Source: Thunnus maccoyii
Lineage: Eukaryota > Chordata > Actinopteri > Scombriformes > Scombridae
Reading direction: 5' to 3'
DNA: 64,000 nucleotides
Assembly (NCBI RefSeq): GCF_910596095.1
Contig: NC_056546.1
Location: 20,860,425 to 20,924,424, forward strand
Shown: piece by piece, positions 45,130-56,600 of the stretch
Layout of the letters: each line of letters begins with the position of its first letter
Position numbering within the stretch: position 1 is the stretch's first letter
The notes under the pieces: generated by a model
Seen by the model: only the letters and a program-made list of their open reading frames with translations
Databases searched by the model: none
Told to the model about the DNA's origin: nothing
Translations under genes and position numbers: made by a program

Positions 45130-48100
45130 CACAAATAAGAGTCTGTTGTTTTGTGTTACAGTATATACTGTATATCCACTGCACTGAGGATGTTGTAGTG
45201 TGAATACTTCATTTCTGCCTTAAAATATTCATTTCATGTAAGAATTTTACTGTCACCCACTGATGGAGTCTATGGTCATAGAAAATCAAAAGGCCTTTGG
45301 AGATTCAATCACACAGCTGTGTATGACATCTCCTCACTTTCCTTTGGGAGCGTATTCACAGAACCCATCACCAACTTGTCTCTGTATGTTTTCTAAATTA
45401 GGTCTATTGAAGATGCATGGCTCGACTCATAATTTGTTTAACTGTGAGTCATGTTGAACCATAAATACATGATATGCTGGCAGGTTACTTCAGTTTGAGT
45501 TACTACATCAACTCTGAAGCTTTTTTCCGTCTAGAATGCTTTGTTTTGTTTGTTAGTTTAAACTTGCTTATTATTTTTGAGGTTTTTTGAGTAGCAGAAT
45601 TAATATGTAATAGTACACCGACTGAAAATATAACTGAGAAAGAATAAATGACCACACCCAATGACAGAAGTGCAAGAGACTTGAACAGACCTGAAACTTG
45701 AACCTATAGGTCAAAACAACAATGTTTTTTTCTCCACACAGTATTCAGCGTAGATTTAAAGACCAACCCAAATCTGTGTGAAGCATGACATCTACTGGTG
45801 AAAGCCGGGTTCTCAATTGTCCTGGTCTTTGTTGACAGAGACCAGCAGAGTGACAGAGTCCAACAGATTGTGTGCCATAACCCAAAAGCAAATGGCCAAC
45901 TCAGTACCTGTAATATACCAGTAGATGTCAGAGTTCTCATAAATTTAGGTTTGCTGCTTTGACGTCAGTGACTGGATTGTGGCCAAACCTGTGATATGCT
46001 TGCAGCAGCATGAAGTTTTCACAGAGAGCAGTGCAGCAGCCATTTCCTGCCCTATGTGGTTCAGGGTTGTATTTCCCCTTTTACTACTTTGAAAAGTTGC
46101 TGCTGGCTGCCATTAGCTCTGGTAGGAAGGCCTTACCACAGTTATGACGGTAACCATAAAACAACCCTCACTTCACCAACAAGACATAAAATGCAGCTTT
46201 AACAATCATTCTTTTATCAAACATTTTATCATCTATTTGACTTATATAACTTATATTTCAGCTTGTCTTTACAAGTCACAGATTCCAGTGCTCGCAATGC
46301 AAATGTTAGCAGGTAATGTATGCTCTGACATGTGCAGATATTTAGGCAGCACTCGTGTTGGAACAGAAGTTAGTCCGGATGTGGGGCGGGACTCTGACGT
46401 TCTGTAAACCACTAATTCACACAGAGGAAGCAAAGCCACTGCAATGCTGAAACAGAGCATCAGTATTTAAAAATAGTCCCTGTGGAGGATGGGCTATGCA
46501 CCAATTTCACCATCAAAAGGAGAGTTTTGCAAAAAAAAAAGTCTCTTTGTTTATCATCTAAAAAGATGGAAGAATATTCATTTGCGAATGAGCCAGTTCA
46601 CACAGGAAATGACTTCACCATCGGTAGTTGTAGTATTTTTCATTTAGAGCCTCCTCCAAAGGCATGATGTTACTCTAGCATTGCATTACAAATATTTTTT
46701 TCTCACAAGACTTATGAGAACATCTGTTCTGTCTGTGTGCAATGTGTGTGTGTGATCCCTAAATATTCTAAAATATGTACTCACAAATGTTCATATTGGA
46801 CTGAAATACAGTCATGTAGCTAATGTAAGTTATGCAGAATAAAAAATTTGGCACAACATGGAGACAAAGGATGGAATATCTACTAGTTCTTCCGGGTTGT
46901 TAATACATATATCTTTAATGTAATTCAAAAGCAGCAGTACATCAAAACACAGACATTTTGCAACAAGGTTTGGTTGAAGTCTTTAAAACTGCACAAAATA
47001 TATCTTAATGAGGTAGAGCAAGTTTTAAATCAAACTAAATTAAATTTTGCATGGTATACTTTTGCAAAATTGTCCTCCACTGACAGAATTTGAAAAGCAC
47101 CATGCATTTTAAGGGTTTTTGTGAATGATTCTACTTATGACTATGTTCATGACTATGTACTTATGACTAAGCAAGCTGATGGATCAGAGGAAAGTGGGCA
47201 GAAAGGCCAAGGTTCCTCTTCTGTGAATTGGGCCCTTTATTGCTAGCTACACCCCTGGAGTGGAAAGCTGTGATCCTTTTTTTTTACCTGATGAAGATTT
47301 GACTTGACTCTTTTCTATTTAAACAAGCTTGAGGTTTTGGAGTCAATGTGCAGACTATACTCATACTCATACCACAGTCAATGCTGTTTTCCAAAAGCCT
47401 TGAACTTGTAATTTTGCTCCTTCCATGAGAGACTTAAGGCCATCACAAACATTTTGTAAGATATCCTCTAAGCCTTGTAAGCCCACTGAAACAGAGAGAA
47501 AATAGGGCTGGCACTGAGTCTGCACTCTAATTTTGTGCACTCTAACTTTTTGTGAATCAGTAAACAGTAAACTTAGAAGCAGTAAATAAGTGTAATGTTT
47601 GCTGTCTTCACAGGAGGATCAGATTAAGGTTTTTGCATGTCTAACTGTTGACTATGACTGCAATCTAATGAGAATGCAACATCTCACTTTCTGTAGGTAG
47701 GTAGATAAACCCTTTTCACATATCTGTGCACTCATCCTACCTTTTACCATATAAGGACATTGAAATGCATCTCAGCAGCAGATGAGTTAAAATGTGGACA
47801 GGTTTGTTCTCCTTATAAGGGTGTTAGGTGCCGCTCCCACCCATGACAGGCTCAAGCTTACCTGGAGTTTTACCTAAAAAGGAAGATCTCTACCTTTCCC
47901 AAACCGAAGAAGATGGGAAGGAGAGGAAAGGAAAGGGCAACAGAAATGTGTTTATTGTGACAAATAGTGAAGCACACCTATGCATTGTGATTTAGGCTTC
48001 AAATTTGAAATGATTAAATGCAAATGCTGAGGTTGCAGCTGAAACTGTGGCACACCTGGGAAGAGGGGGGTGGGTCTGCTTTTGGAGGTGTGCTCATTTA
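45130..48100. other. Non-coding interval between the calpain cluster and cofilin
   Basis: About 3 kb. The ORFs are short and unrecognised. The only structure I see is a 13-bp inverted pair, gacatctactggt at 45787-45799 and accagtagatgtc at 45917-45929. The remainder looks like A+T-rich intergenic DNA. Confidence 0.6.
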
Positions 48101-48173
48101 CCACAGCACAGCTCCTCCTCCATGAGTCAACCTGCTCTCCTTCCTTATGACCCTTCAGCATTTTGACTGCTGC

Positions 48174-48181
48174 TGCCATTT
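48174..48181 (+). promoter_or_regulatory. YY1-like GCCATTTT in the cofilin 5' region
   Basis: A GCCATTTT core lies 40 bp before the ATG, in the context ctgctGCCATTTTttt. YY1 sites of this form are typical near starts of broadly expressed genes. Whether this one is used is not shown by the sequence. Confidence 0.3.
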
Positions 48182-48220
48182 TTTCTCTGCTGCCTGTTTC
48201 CTTCACACATCAGAAGCAAA

Positions 48221-50293
48221 ATGGTGAGTAGCTTTCTCAAAGAATTTGACTGATTTGACTTGTGCTGTGTCAGTTTGCAACTTCTGTGTGATTTGTATTC
48301 ACTACAGGACATATAATTTAGAGATGATGAAACTTTGAAGTGCAACATCCTCATTTTGACAATATATATATGTAAAAAAGTGCAACTTCAGTGAAGTCTG
48401 GTCATCAATATATCTTGGACTTTAAAGATTATTCATTTGATGTTACCTTGAGGAAATTCTTTTTTAAACAGACTTTAGGGTTTTGAAAGGGCTAGTTCAA
48501 GGTGTGGTTTTGCCTCCAAAATGGAGGAAGCTTTGTTCGTGCTTCAAACTTGTTCTGAGAGAATCCCTTGGGGCGGTCTTTCTTGTGCTAACTTGTTCGA
48601 CAATGACTGGAATGTGACAGAGCCATGGCCTTGAAAATTCTTAGGGCAGCTACACCCTTTTCATGTTACTGCTGAAAAACTGCTAAGATATATGCACATA
48701 TGAATTACTGAAATAGCGTTAACACTTCTCTCAAAGTCTAGTTTTGAAGAACTTCCTGTTTCTTCATCTTTCAGTTCTGCTTTCCGTCTCAAGTACAAGT
48801 GAACATCGTCTGCTCAAACATGAGCCAAGGCCCAAATCTTACCAAAGTGCTGATACTGTGATGTCTTCTTTATCTCTTAATTTCCTGTTTCTACAAGAAT
48901 TTGCACACTTACCTGTAAAATTTAAAACTTGTGAACTCGAAATCGAATGACTAAGAAGAGAATAGAGTGGTCTTCAAAGAAAAAAGCTGCCTTTTCACTT
49001 TTTTAAAAAATAAATTGAATGAAATTCAAACATTATCGTCATTTAAATACAAAATCAAGGCTTGAGTAACTGCATTTGTCTGTGCGTTCATCTTATGATC
49101 TCTCTTAAGACCCTTCGCCGAGTTTCTTAAAATGTGTGCAACATTTGAATCATTTTGTATTAATTTGCTCACCAACATTACATTTGACCTCCTTCCAAAG
49201 AGTACATCAAACAAAAATGGCATCAAGTAGACAAAACAAGACATGAGTCATGAACAATGGGTTTGTCCGTTTCTTTTGTACTAAATACTGACATGTAATG
49301 TTTTGTGTTGTCTCAAAACAGACGTCCGGAGTACAAGTCGCTGACCGAGTGAAAGACATCTACAAAGAAATGAAAGTAGTTAAAAGTGATGCTGACCAAA
49401 AGGAACGTCTAAGATTGGTGATATTTGAAATCAATGGCCGTTACATTGATGTGGAGGAGGGCAAAATCTTCAGGGAAAAAGATCTGGAAGACGTGGATGA
49501 TGTCTTCAAGTTCTTCCTGAGTCACCTGGATCCTAAACAGTGCCGCTACATGCTGTATGACTGCCACTTTGAGACCAAGGAATCAAGTAAAAAAGAAGAA
49601 CTGGTCTTCGTGATGTGGTAGGTCCTCATATAACAATTGAAGCATAACTGCTCTTAAATGTATTTTTTGCATCTGCATCCACATCTAATTGCAATCTTCA
49701 GACGTCTGGCAATAGAATCTTGGCAAAATACAATATCCTCAGATGCAATCTAAGTATGGACATTTATGGACAATGATTTCTCTTCATATCAGGGCTCCTG
49801 ACACTGCAGCCATCAAAGACAAAATGAACTACGCTAGCTCAAAAGATTCCCTCAAGAAGTCCCTGACAGGTGGGGTTTTTTCTGCTTTGTTCAATTTTCT
49901 TTTCTGACCACAGAAATATCTTAATTCCTGATCTTTTAATGAATTGGTGATTTAGAACCTAAACACTCTTGTTAGCCTAACTTCAGGAAAATCCCCTGGT
50001 TTGTGTGTGTGTGTGTTTTATTTATTATTTAAATACAGATTATTTTAGGAGAAGCTCCATATTTCAAAATGTTATCACCACTTTCCTTTCCTTTTTTTCA
50101 AGGATAACTTTGAAGTTCAAGTTTAAAGGTGTTTTTGCTCCTTTTTTAAGTGACTCTTATGTCTTCCACAGGTATCAAACATGAGCTGCAGATGAATGAC
50201 CTTGCGGATTACGGCGACAGGGATAATTTCGCAGAAAAGATGGGGAAAGGCGTTATCAAAGTTGAGGGCCACCCTGTGAGACCTGTGTCATAA
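48221..50293 (+). CDS. ADF/cofilin-family actin-depolymerising protein (cofilin-1-like/destrin-like)
   Basis: Coding exons: 48221-48223 (ATG only, followed by gtgagt), 49322-49617, 49793-49869, 50172-50293. The sum is 498 nt, 165 aa. The protein severs and depolymerises actin filaments. A first coding exon holding only the initiator codon is typical of vertebrate cofilin genes. The N-terminus MTSGVQVADRVKDIYKEMKV keeps Ser3, the LIM-kinase site. Further family signatures are CRYMLYDCHFETKES, ELVFVMWAP, MNYASSKDSLKK and GIKHELQ. The basic KKRKK nuclear signal of mammalian cofilin/destrin is replaced by a DADQKERLRL stretch. It lies beside rrbp1, as human DSTN does beside RRBP1, favouring destrin orthology; the sequence also fits the fish cfl1-like type. 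Symbol left open. Confidence 0.93.
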
Positions 50294-50321
50294 ACAAACC
50301 CCCTTTCGCTCTGCTTCACAA

Positions 50322-50327
50322 AATAAA
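50322..50327 (+). terminator. Cofilin polyadenylation signal (proximal)
   Basis: AATAAA lies 29 bp after the stop. A second AATAAA at 50896-50901 is followed by a GT-rich stretch (gtgcatgtgtgggcgg) and may be the main site, giving about 0.6 kb of 3'UTR. Confidence 0.55.
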
Positions 50328-50895
50328 TTCAAAGAGGTTTAAGAGGACAAAAGCAGCATTTCCAAATTGAAATTGTTTTTTTGGATTGGTTTAACAAAGC
50401 TTAAAGGGAATGGGTTGGGCTCTGGATGGGATTAGATTCCTGTAACGTAAAACTCTGCCCTACTAAACTGTCTAGTCACACCAGTTTGGCTGTGAAATCA
50501 GACTTGTTCAGATGTAAAATTATTCATTCTTTGTTCATAGATGAATGATACTATTTCTGTCACTTGACTGAGTACATTTATATTCCTCAAATTATTCACT
50601 CACTCTTTCTGTGTACATACAATATTGTTTGATTCCCTGCATATTCCAGTGTACACCATTTATATTATATGGATTGGTTAATAATGTCTTGCTAATTGCA
50701 TACAACTCCTGTAAAATATCCCTATAGACACCCTGCCAGAGTTTACTAGGTCAAAACGGATAGGCCTGTTTGACATAAATCTGTTTTTCTAGACTGTTAC
50801 ACTTTGATATGCACCTATAAAAAGAAATAGTACTTTTACAAAGAAAAAAGTTTCACTGAAATTGCAGCAGTCAATGCAACGTTTTGTTATTGCCA

Positions 50896-50901
50896 AATAA
50901 A
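50896..50901 (+). terminator. Cofilin polyadenylation signal (distal)
   Basis: AATAAA in tgccAATAAAttc-like context (gccaaataaattc), followed within 25 bp by a GT-rich element, the usual downstream signal. Confidence 0.6.
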
Positions 50902-51312
50902 TTCAATGAAACCAATTGTGCATGTGTGGGCGGTTTATTTTTTCCTCCATTATTTACTGTTTGTGTTTTATTAGTTGGAAATGCACCTTTTCAAAAAACA
51001 AGTATTGATAAAGGCTATAATGAACAGATAGCTGGGGGTTGGTCTTAGCACCTGGATGTGGATTCTCCAAGAAAAACTGGGGCCTGTCAGACTCAGGAGG
51101 TCATATTTACTGGGATAGCCAGATAACATTCATTCATTCATATCCCATCACTACAGCAATGAGGACCTCAGGGTCACTTTGTAACAATACTCAATGATCA
51201 TAAATAAAACTGATAACTAAAGACCGTAAACTACTTTTTAATGGTCATATCTTTAAACAGGCTACTCGTGCCTCAATTCTATACCTGCCAAACAGCATTA
51301 CATTTATTTACA

Positions 51313-51783
51313 GGAATAACTTGACTATCACTTTCTTGCTAAGAGTTGGATTAGAAGATTGACACCCCGTATTTACATCTGCACTGTAAATATGAAACTG
51401 GGGCCAGCTGTCACTTGGCTTAGTTTAGCATAAAGATTGACAACAGCTAGCCTGGCTGGGTGTGGAGGTAGCAAAATGTGGTTGACAGGCCAGGAGCAGA
51501 CACTCCAAGCGGTTACAAAATAGTATAACCATATAATCCTTTCTAAAACAACGAATTCTCATTTTTACACTTTGACTTTTGCATCCTGAAAAAAATTTGA
51601 TTGAAGGTGTTAAATTAGTACGCTTTAAAGAGGCTGGTAGTTTGATTTTGTGACCTTTGGTTTCCAGTCATTATGCTAAGCTAAGCTAACCTGCTGGTGG
51701 CAGTAGCTACATATAAGAACAGTGTCAATCTTTTGATTTCTGTAAGAAAGCAAATAATATTTCCCAAAATGTCCAACTATTCC
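51313..51783. mobile_element. Foldback/MITE-type DNA element, second copy
   Basis: The ends ggaataacttgac (51313) and gtccaactattcc (to 51783) are inverted repeats, and the palindromy continues inward. Tttagcataaagattgaca on the left pairs with tgccagtcat/ttatgctaagctaagct-type sequence on the right. It shares tttcttgct-aagagtt and ccaactattcct landmarks with the element at 20781-21603. It is about 470 bp and non-coding. Confidence 0.7.
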
Positions 51784-52194
51784 TAATGTTATATGTTGCA
51801 TAAAACAGTTTTATTCAAAAGAGGACATAAATGTTAATCTATTACCATATTCTATATATACTGGATTTATTTGGTTACTTAATATATGCTGTTTTTATTT
51901 TATTAGTGAGCTTCTTGTATCTTTTACCTTGTTTAACACTCTGCTGTCAACTTCCCCACGAGGACCAATCCAAACTGCCCTTGATATGTTCATGTACATG
52001 CATGGCCATAACAAAATGTCCCTACTGATATATCTTACAAAAATGTAATTTACAGCAAGTTGATAATGTCCTCAAATTAACGCGACACCTGAAAGCCATA
52101 TGGACGGTTGCGTGGACACGCCCTCCCCAACCAGTCTGACCAATACCAGCTCAGTTGTTTGCAACGGTAGATGGCAATGTCTGTCTTTTGGATG

Positions 52195-52500
52195 GCCATT
52201 TTATACAGACATTCATGGTCCCTAGAGGATGAAGCCTTTGATGATCCCTTGACTTTTCCTCTAGCACTACCAGCAGGTTGACATTCTTGTTTTTTATTGA
52301 AATATCTCAACAACTATTGGATGGGTTGTCATAAAATTTGGTAGACATTCATGGTTCTGAGAATATATAGTGACTTTGATCCTCTGACATTTCATCTAGC
52401 ACCATCATTAGGTCAAAGTTTGCAGGTATTTATGACCAAATACCTGCAAAACTCATGACATTCTCATGTGCCTCAGCTGTTGTGCTAATGAGCTGACTTA
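52195..52500 (+). repeat. Copy of the dispersed fish repeat family (longest downstream part)
   Basis: It contains gacattcatggtccctagag, gatcccttgacttttcctct, agcactaccagcaggttgac, gaaatatctcaacaactatt, ggatgggttgtcataaaatt and tatttatgaccaaatacctg, and then tgcctcagctgttgtgctaa. The family motif begins twice, so the copy is itself partly duplicated. Confidence 0.8.
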
Positions 52501-53171
52501 TCTAGATTTCTTATTATTGACACCCTGCTTTGTTCACCTTCCGGTCTTTTTCTTTTTTTTTTCTTTTTCAGTAAGACAGTGTGAGCGATAAACAGATGAC
52601 ATCATGCGTGAATCCAAATGATGCATTTGAAAAAGCCCGCGAACTGTTTATACTATCTCGTAATGTACTTCCTGGTGTCTAACTGCTTCACTGTAACCAC
52701 TGATGCAATCTAAACCTTTGTGTATAGTTTTAAGCAATGCAATGCCAAATGTTTAACAGGATAGGATAAATAGGTTGGAGCTTGTATAGAGTTTGAAATG
52801 TATAACCCTCCATTTTGTTGTCTGAGGATATAGTGTGAGAAAGTTGATGTGTAGTAATGCTTCCTGTCAGAAACCAAGAATGGCCTCTGAACAGTTAAGT
52901 TGTAACAGTTTTTTTTGCGAAGAGTTTTTTTTTTTACCCCTAACAGGAACAAAACTACTGCATAGTCATCACAAGACAGTCTTTGAAATGTTGTGTGGCA
53001 GATGTATAGTGCACATACTTGCAGATTTCCTGTTTAACATCAAATCTGAAACTAAGTTAAATATAACATACAATAAACAGCGTTTATCTTGTTTCCTGCC
53101 TGCATTCATTGCACATTTACAGAAACTACGACACAGACACAGACCAAGAATGACATAGAGCTACACTGTAG

Positions 53172-53177
53172 TTTATT
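53172..53177 (-). terminator. rrbp1 polyadenylation signal
   Basis: TTTATT on the plus strand is AATAAA on the minus strand, about 460 bp past the rrbp1 stop at 53635. The 3'UTR would span about 53160-53634. Confidence 0.6.
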
Positions 53178-53634
53178 CATTCATACAAATTCTAATTCGA
53201 TGTGTGTTATTGGCAGCCAGCTATAGAGGGAAGCAGGCCCTAAAGGTACTGCATCGTTGAACCATAAAATGTTCCCATCATTCAACCACATAAAAAAACA
53301 TACAAAGTAATTGCACAGGTTGATGTACGTTAGACGTACAATCGGTTTCCCTTTTAACACTGAACTATGGGGAAATGTTTGGAATATAAGGCAGGGGGAT
53401 AAATATCTTCTGACATAGCCAGAATTGTTGATGGAATGTGGGTTTCAATAAAGACTGCAGCAGGATTTTCTCCTCTAATCTTTGAAATGTTCATAATATC
53501 AAACATTTGATTCCTACAGTTGCAGTAAATGCAATCAACTACAGTACAAGAAAGAAATAGTTTTGGAATGCATAACTATGGTAATCATAAGGCATATTTG
53601 GCAGTTTTGTGTAGTGTCCGCAGTAAACTTCCTC

Positions 53635-56600
53635 TTAGACGGACGTTCCCTCCTTCAGTTCCACGTATTCTCCCTTGACAACAGAAATAAGAAAAAGATC
53701 AGAGTCAAAATATACAAAAACAATGTGTGCTTAGAGGTGCATGTAAAGTCTTAGCAGTGTCAGTTGTCTCACCTTGCCGTCCAGGTGCTCCTGTAGTGTT
53801 CTCACTGTGTCTCTCTCTTTGGTCAGCTGCTCCTGAGTGGCTTTGAGAAGTTGCTGGAGCTTGGTAGCTGCCTGGCCCAGGTCTTTGGACAACTTCTTCT
53901 CCTTCTCCAGGCGCTCCTGTTCCGACAGCAGTAGCAAACATTACTTCAGAGCAGCTATATCTTTTGATAAATGAGCCCTAATCAGTATGGAGTCCCAAAA
54001 GGTTCAATATTAGATAAGTAAAACATAAAATAAATAATCATATGAATAAATACAAACTGACAACATAATTTAATCATTAAATTGTGAAATAATTCAGCTC
54101 ATCATCATCATCATCATTTAACATCACTTCATTCTGATCCTCTTTTCACAATAGCTCATTACAGGGTCTTTTTTATTTCACGGCACCATTTCCCCCAACT
54201 GATTCATTTCATAATGCCACTTTTCATCACAGCCTTTGTCTGCAATCATGACAAACTCCGCTGAGCAAGTTATTTGATTGGTTGTTCACTGCTTCAGACC
54301 AAAGCAACAGCCAAGTGGCATTAGGAAATCAAACTGCCGTTGTAAGTAAAAATAGACTTTGAGAAAAAAGGTAATTTTGAAATAAAAACTGATAGTTTTA
54401 AATTAACCTGAAAGAAAATCTTATTGTAAAAAGAAGCAAGGTGAAATTACATTTATTCTATTGGGTTATTTCTCAAATTGTCTGTATATATTCATATAAT
54501 TCTTTACTAATTTCTACTAATTTAATATTGAACGTTTTGGATCTCCATAAATCACATGAGGACAAGTGCTTCAGAGACTTTAAAGACTGCTGGTGAAGAA
54601 AATGAAAGCTGTGTTCTATGACATAGTTGAAATGAAGCTTTCAAGGTTGTCAATACAATTTAAAATATAATACTGAACCAAAATGATAAACTATGATGTT
54701 GATATGCATGTTTGATTCATGTTAGGAGTCTGTCTGCAACATTCTGCACCACATGTCACTTTAAGATACTCAGCAGTGTTATATATTCACAATAATCCAG
54801 GACTGAGACAAAAATTGATCTTTGGATTCAGCACGTTTGATTGTTATCACACCTTGAGCTGAGCAACATCTTCTGTGTCAGCTTGTGGTGACTCTGCAGA
54901 ATCCTTCAGAAGATCCAGCTGAGCCTGAAGTTCTGTTATAGTCTTCTGAGCCTAGGGGTGGACAACACACACTGATGTTATTATCAGTACCACTCTAGTG
55001 TTGAAAAGCCTGAAAAGAACGAGTCGACGATGGCTGCTACCTGCTCAAACTCTTCAGAGAGCTGCAGTCTCTGAGCCGCCTCCCCGTGCAGCTGCTCGGT
55101 TGTCTGACTCAACTCGTGCTGGACCTAATGGCAGACACACACACACACACAAAAACAAACATTTAACACATGCATGTGTATGTAAACATTCTTGTTACCA
55201 AAGCAGCACTACGCATCCACACACAAAAGCTGCTCGACCTGTGTGCCAAGTTAGTTTCCTCTTAGACTATTTCATGTGAGAGGCTCAAGTCAAACAAAAT
55301 ATCTGTTGCTGTTAGGAATCAAACAAATATCTGGAAACAAAGGAGGAGAAGAAAGCATGCCGAAAAAAGGTGAGAAACAGCAGGGGTTAGTTATGTGCAC
55401 TCAATAAACGCAAACAGTGGTTAGCATAAACAGCTGCTGTGTCGGAGGAGTACTGGACAGACTGGAAATACAGCACTTCCCTAGCAGAGTCATCTGTTGC
55501 TCAGTATCTGTGCACTGAAGCAACATCCTTGATTTAGGAAATAGGTTTGACAACAGTAATCAATAACACTAATTTTATTTAAGATTTTCTATTTAATTGA
55601 AACGTGCTCATCTGAGAATTTAGAACAACAAGGAAGATCGTTTGAGTTTGAAGCCTAGTCACTGTCCAGTACTCTCTGACAAGAAGTGAAGGGTGCCCTG
55701 TGACCTTTGCACCCTGACCTGACTGGGTTGAGCCTCAGTTGGGCCATTCTGTTCTCGCTGAGCCCGCATCGTGATCTCGCCCAGCTGCTCTGTGACCTGA
55801 AACAGGAAGCCGTCGCTTGTCACTGGTTACATAACCTCCATCCTTGAATTCCCTTTGCCTTACATTTTACTGACACCTAGCTGGCTGCAAAGGTTAAAGA
55901 GGGATTTCCACAAATTCCTCGCCATGTCATGTCTCATAAATAGCATGTATGTCTGTCACATCGCTTACACTGTCAAATGAATATGTAACTATTATTATGT
56001 GAAGGGCAGGAGAGCAGGTTAGTCAGGAACCTCACCTGTGCAAGCTCCTCCTTGTGTGCCTGCGCCTCCTTCTGGGCCAAATCCAGCTGGCTCTGACACT
56101 CTGACAGCTGCTGCTTCAGCTGAATACAAAGCACAATGTAGAGATGAACGGATCACATAGATATTTGTAAAATACAAGTAAATGCACCACAAGAGGTTGT
56201 TAGATTAAATATAGGAAATACCTTTCTAGTATTTCACAGAAAAGTACACACTGTTGTATTTCCAATTATCTATATTTAGCACAAGTTCTAAAATTAGAGC
56301 TGCAACGATTAACTGATCAACAGAAAATTAATCACCAACTGTTTTGATAATTGATTAATCACTTCGAGTTGTTTAGGAAAAAAAAAAAAGTATAAATTCC
56401 ATAATTCCAGCATCTCAAATGTGAATATTTTCTGTTTTATTTTATCTTCTATGGTAGTAAACTAAACTTCTTTGGGTTGTGGACTGTTGGTTAGGACAAA
56501 ACAAGACATTTGAGGTCACCTCAGGCTTTGGGAAACACTATTGGGCATTTTCCAGACATTTTTTAGACCAAACAATTGATGGAGAAAATAATCAAACAGA

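Larger units (their letters stand above)
50930..53155. other. Non-coding interval between cofilin and rrbp1 3' ends
   Basis: The two genes converge here. The interval holds a foldback element (51313-51783) and a dispersed-repeat copy (52195-52500). The remaining sequence, including 52510-53150, shows no coding or RNA signal I can identify. Confidence 0.6.

Noticed and set aside
45787-45929. 13-bp inverted pair gacatctactggt / accagtagatgtc as a mobile-element terminus
   Set aside because: There is no target-site duplication, and the homology does not continue beyond 13 bp. It may be chance or a degraded repeat.
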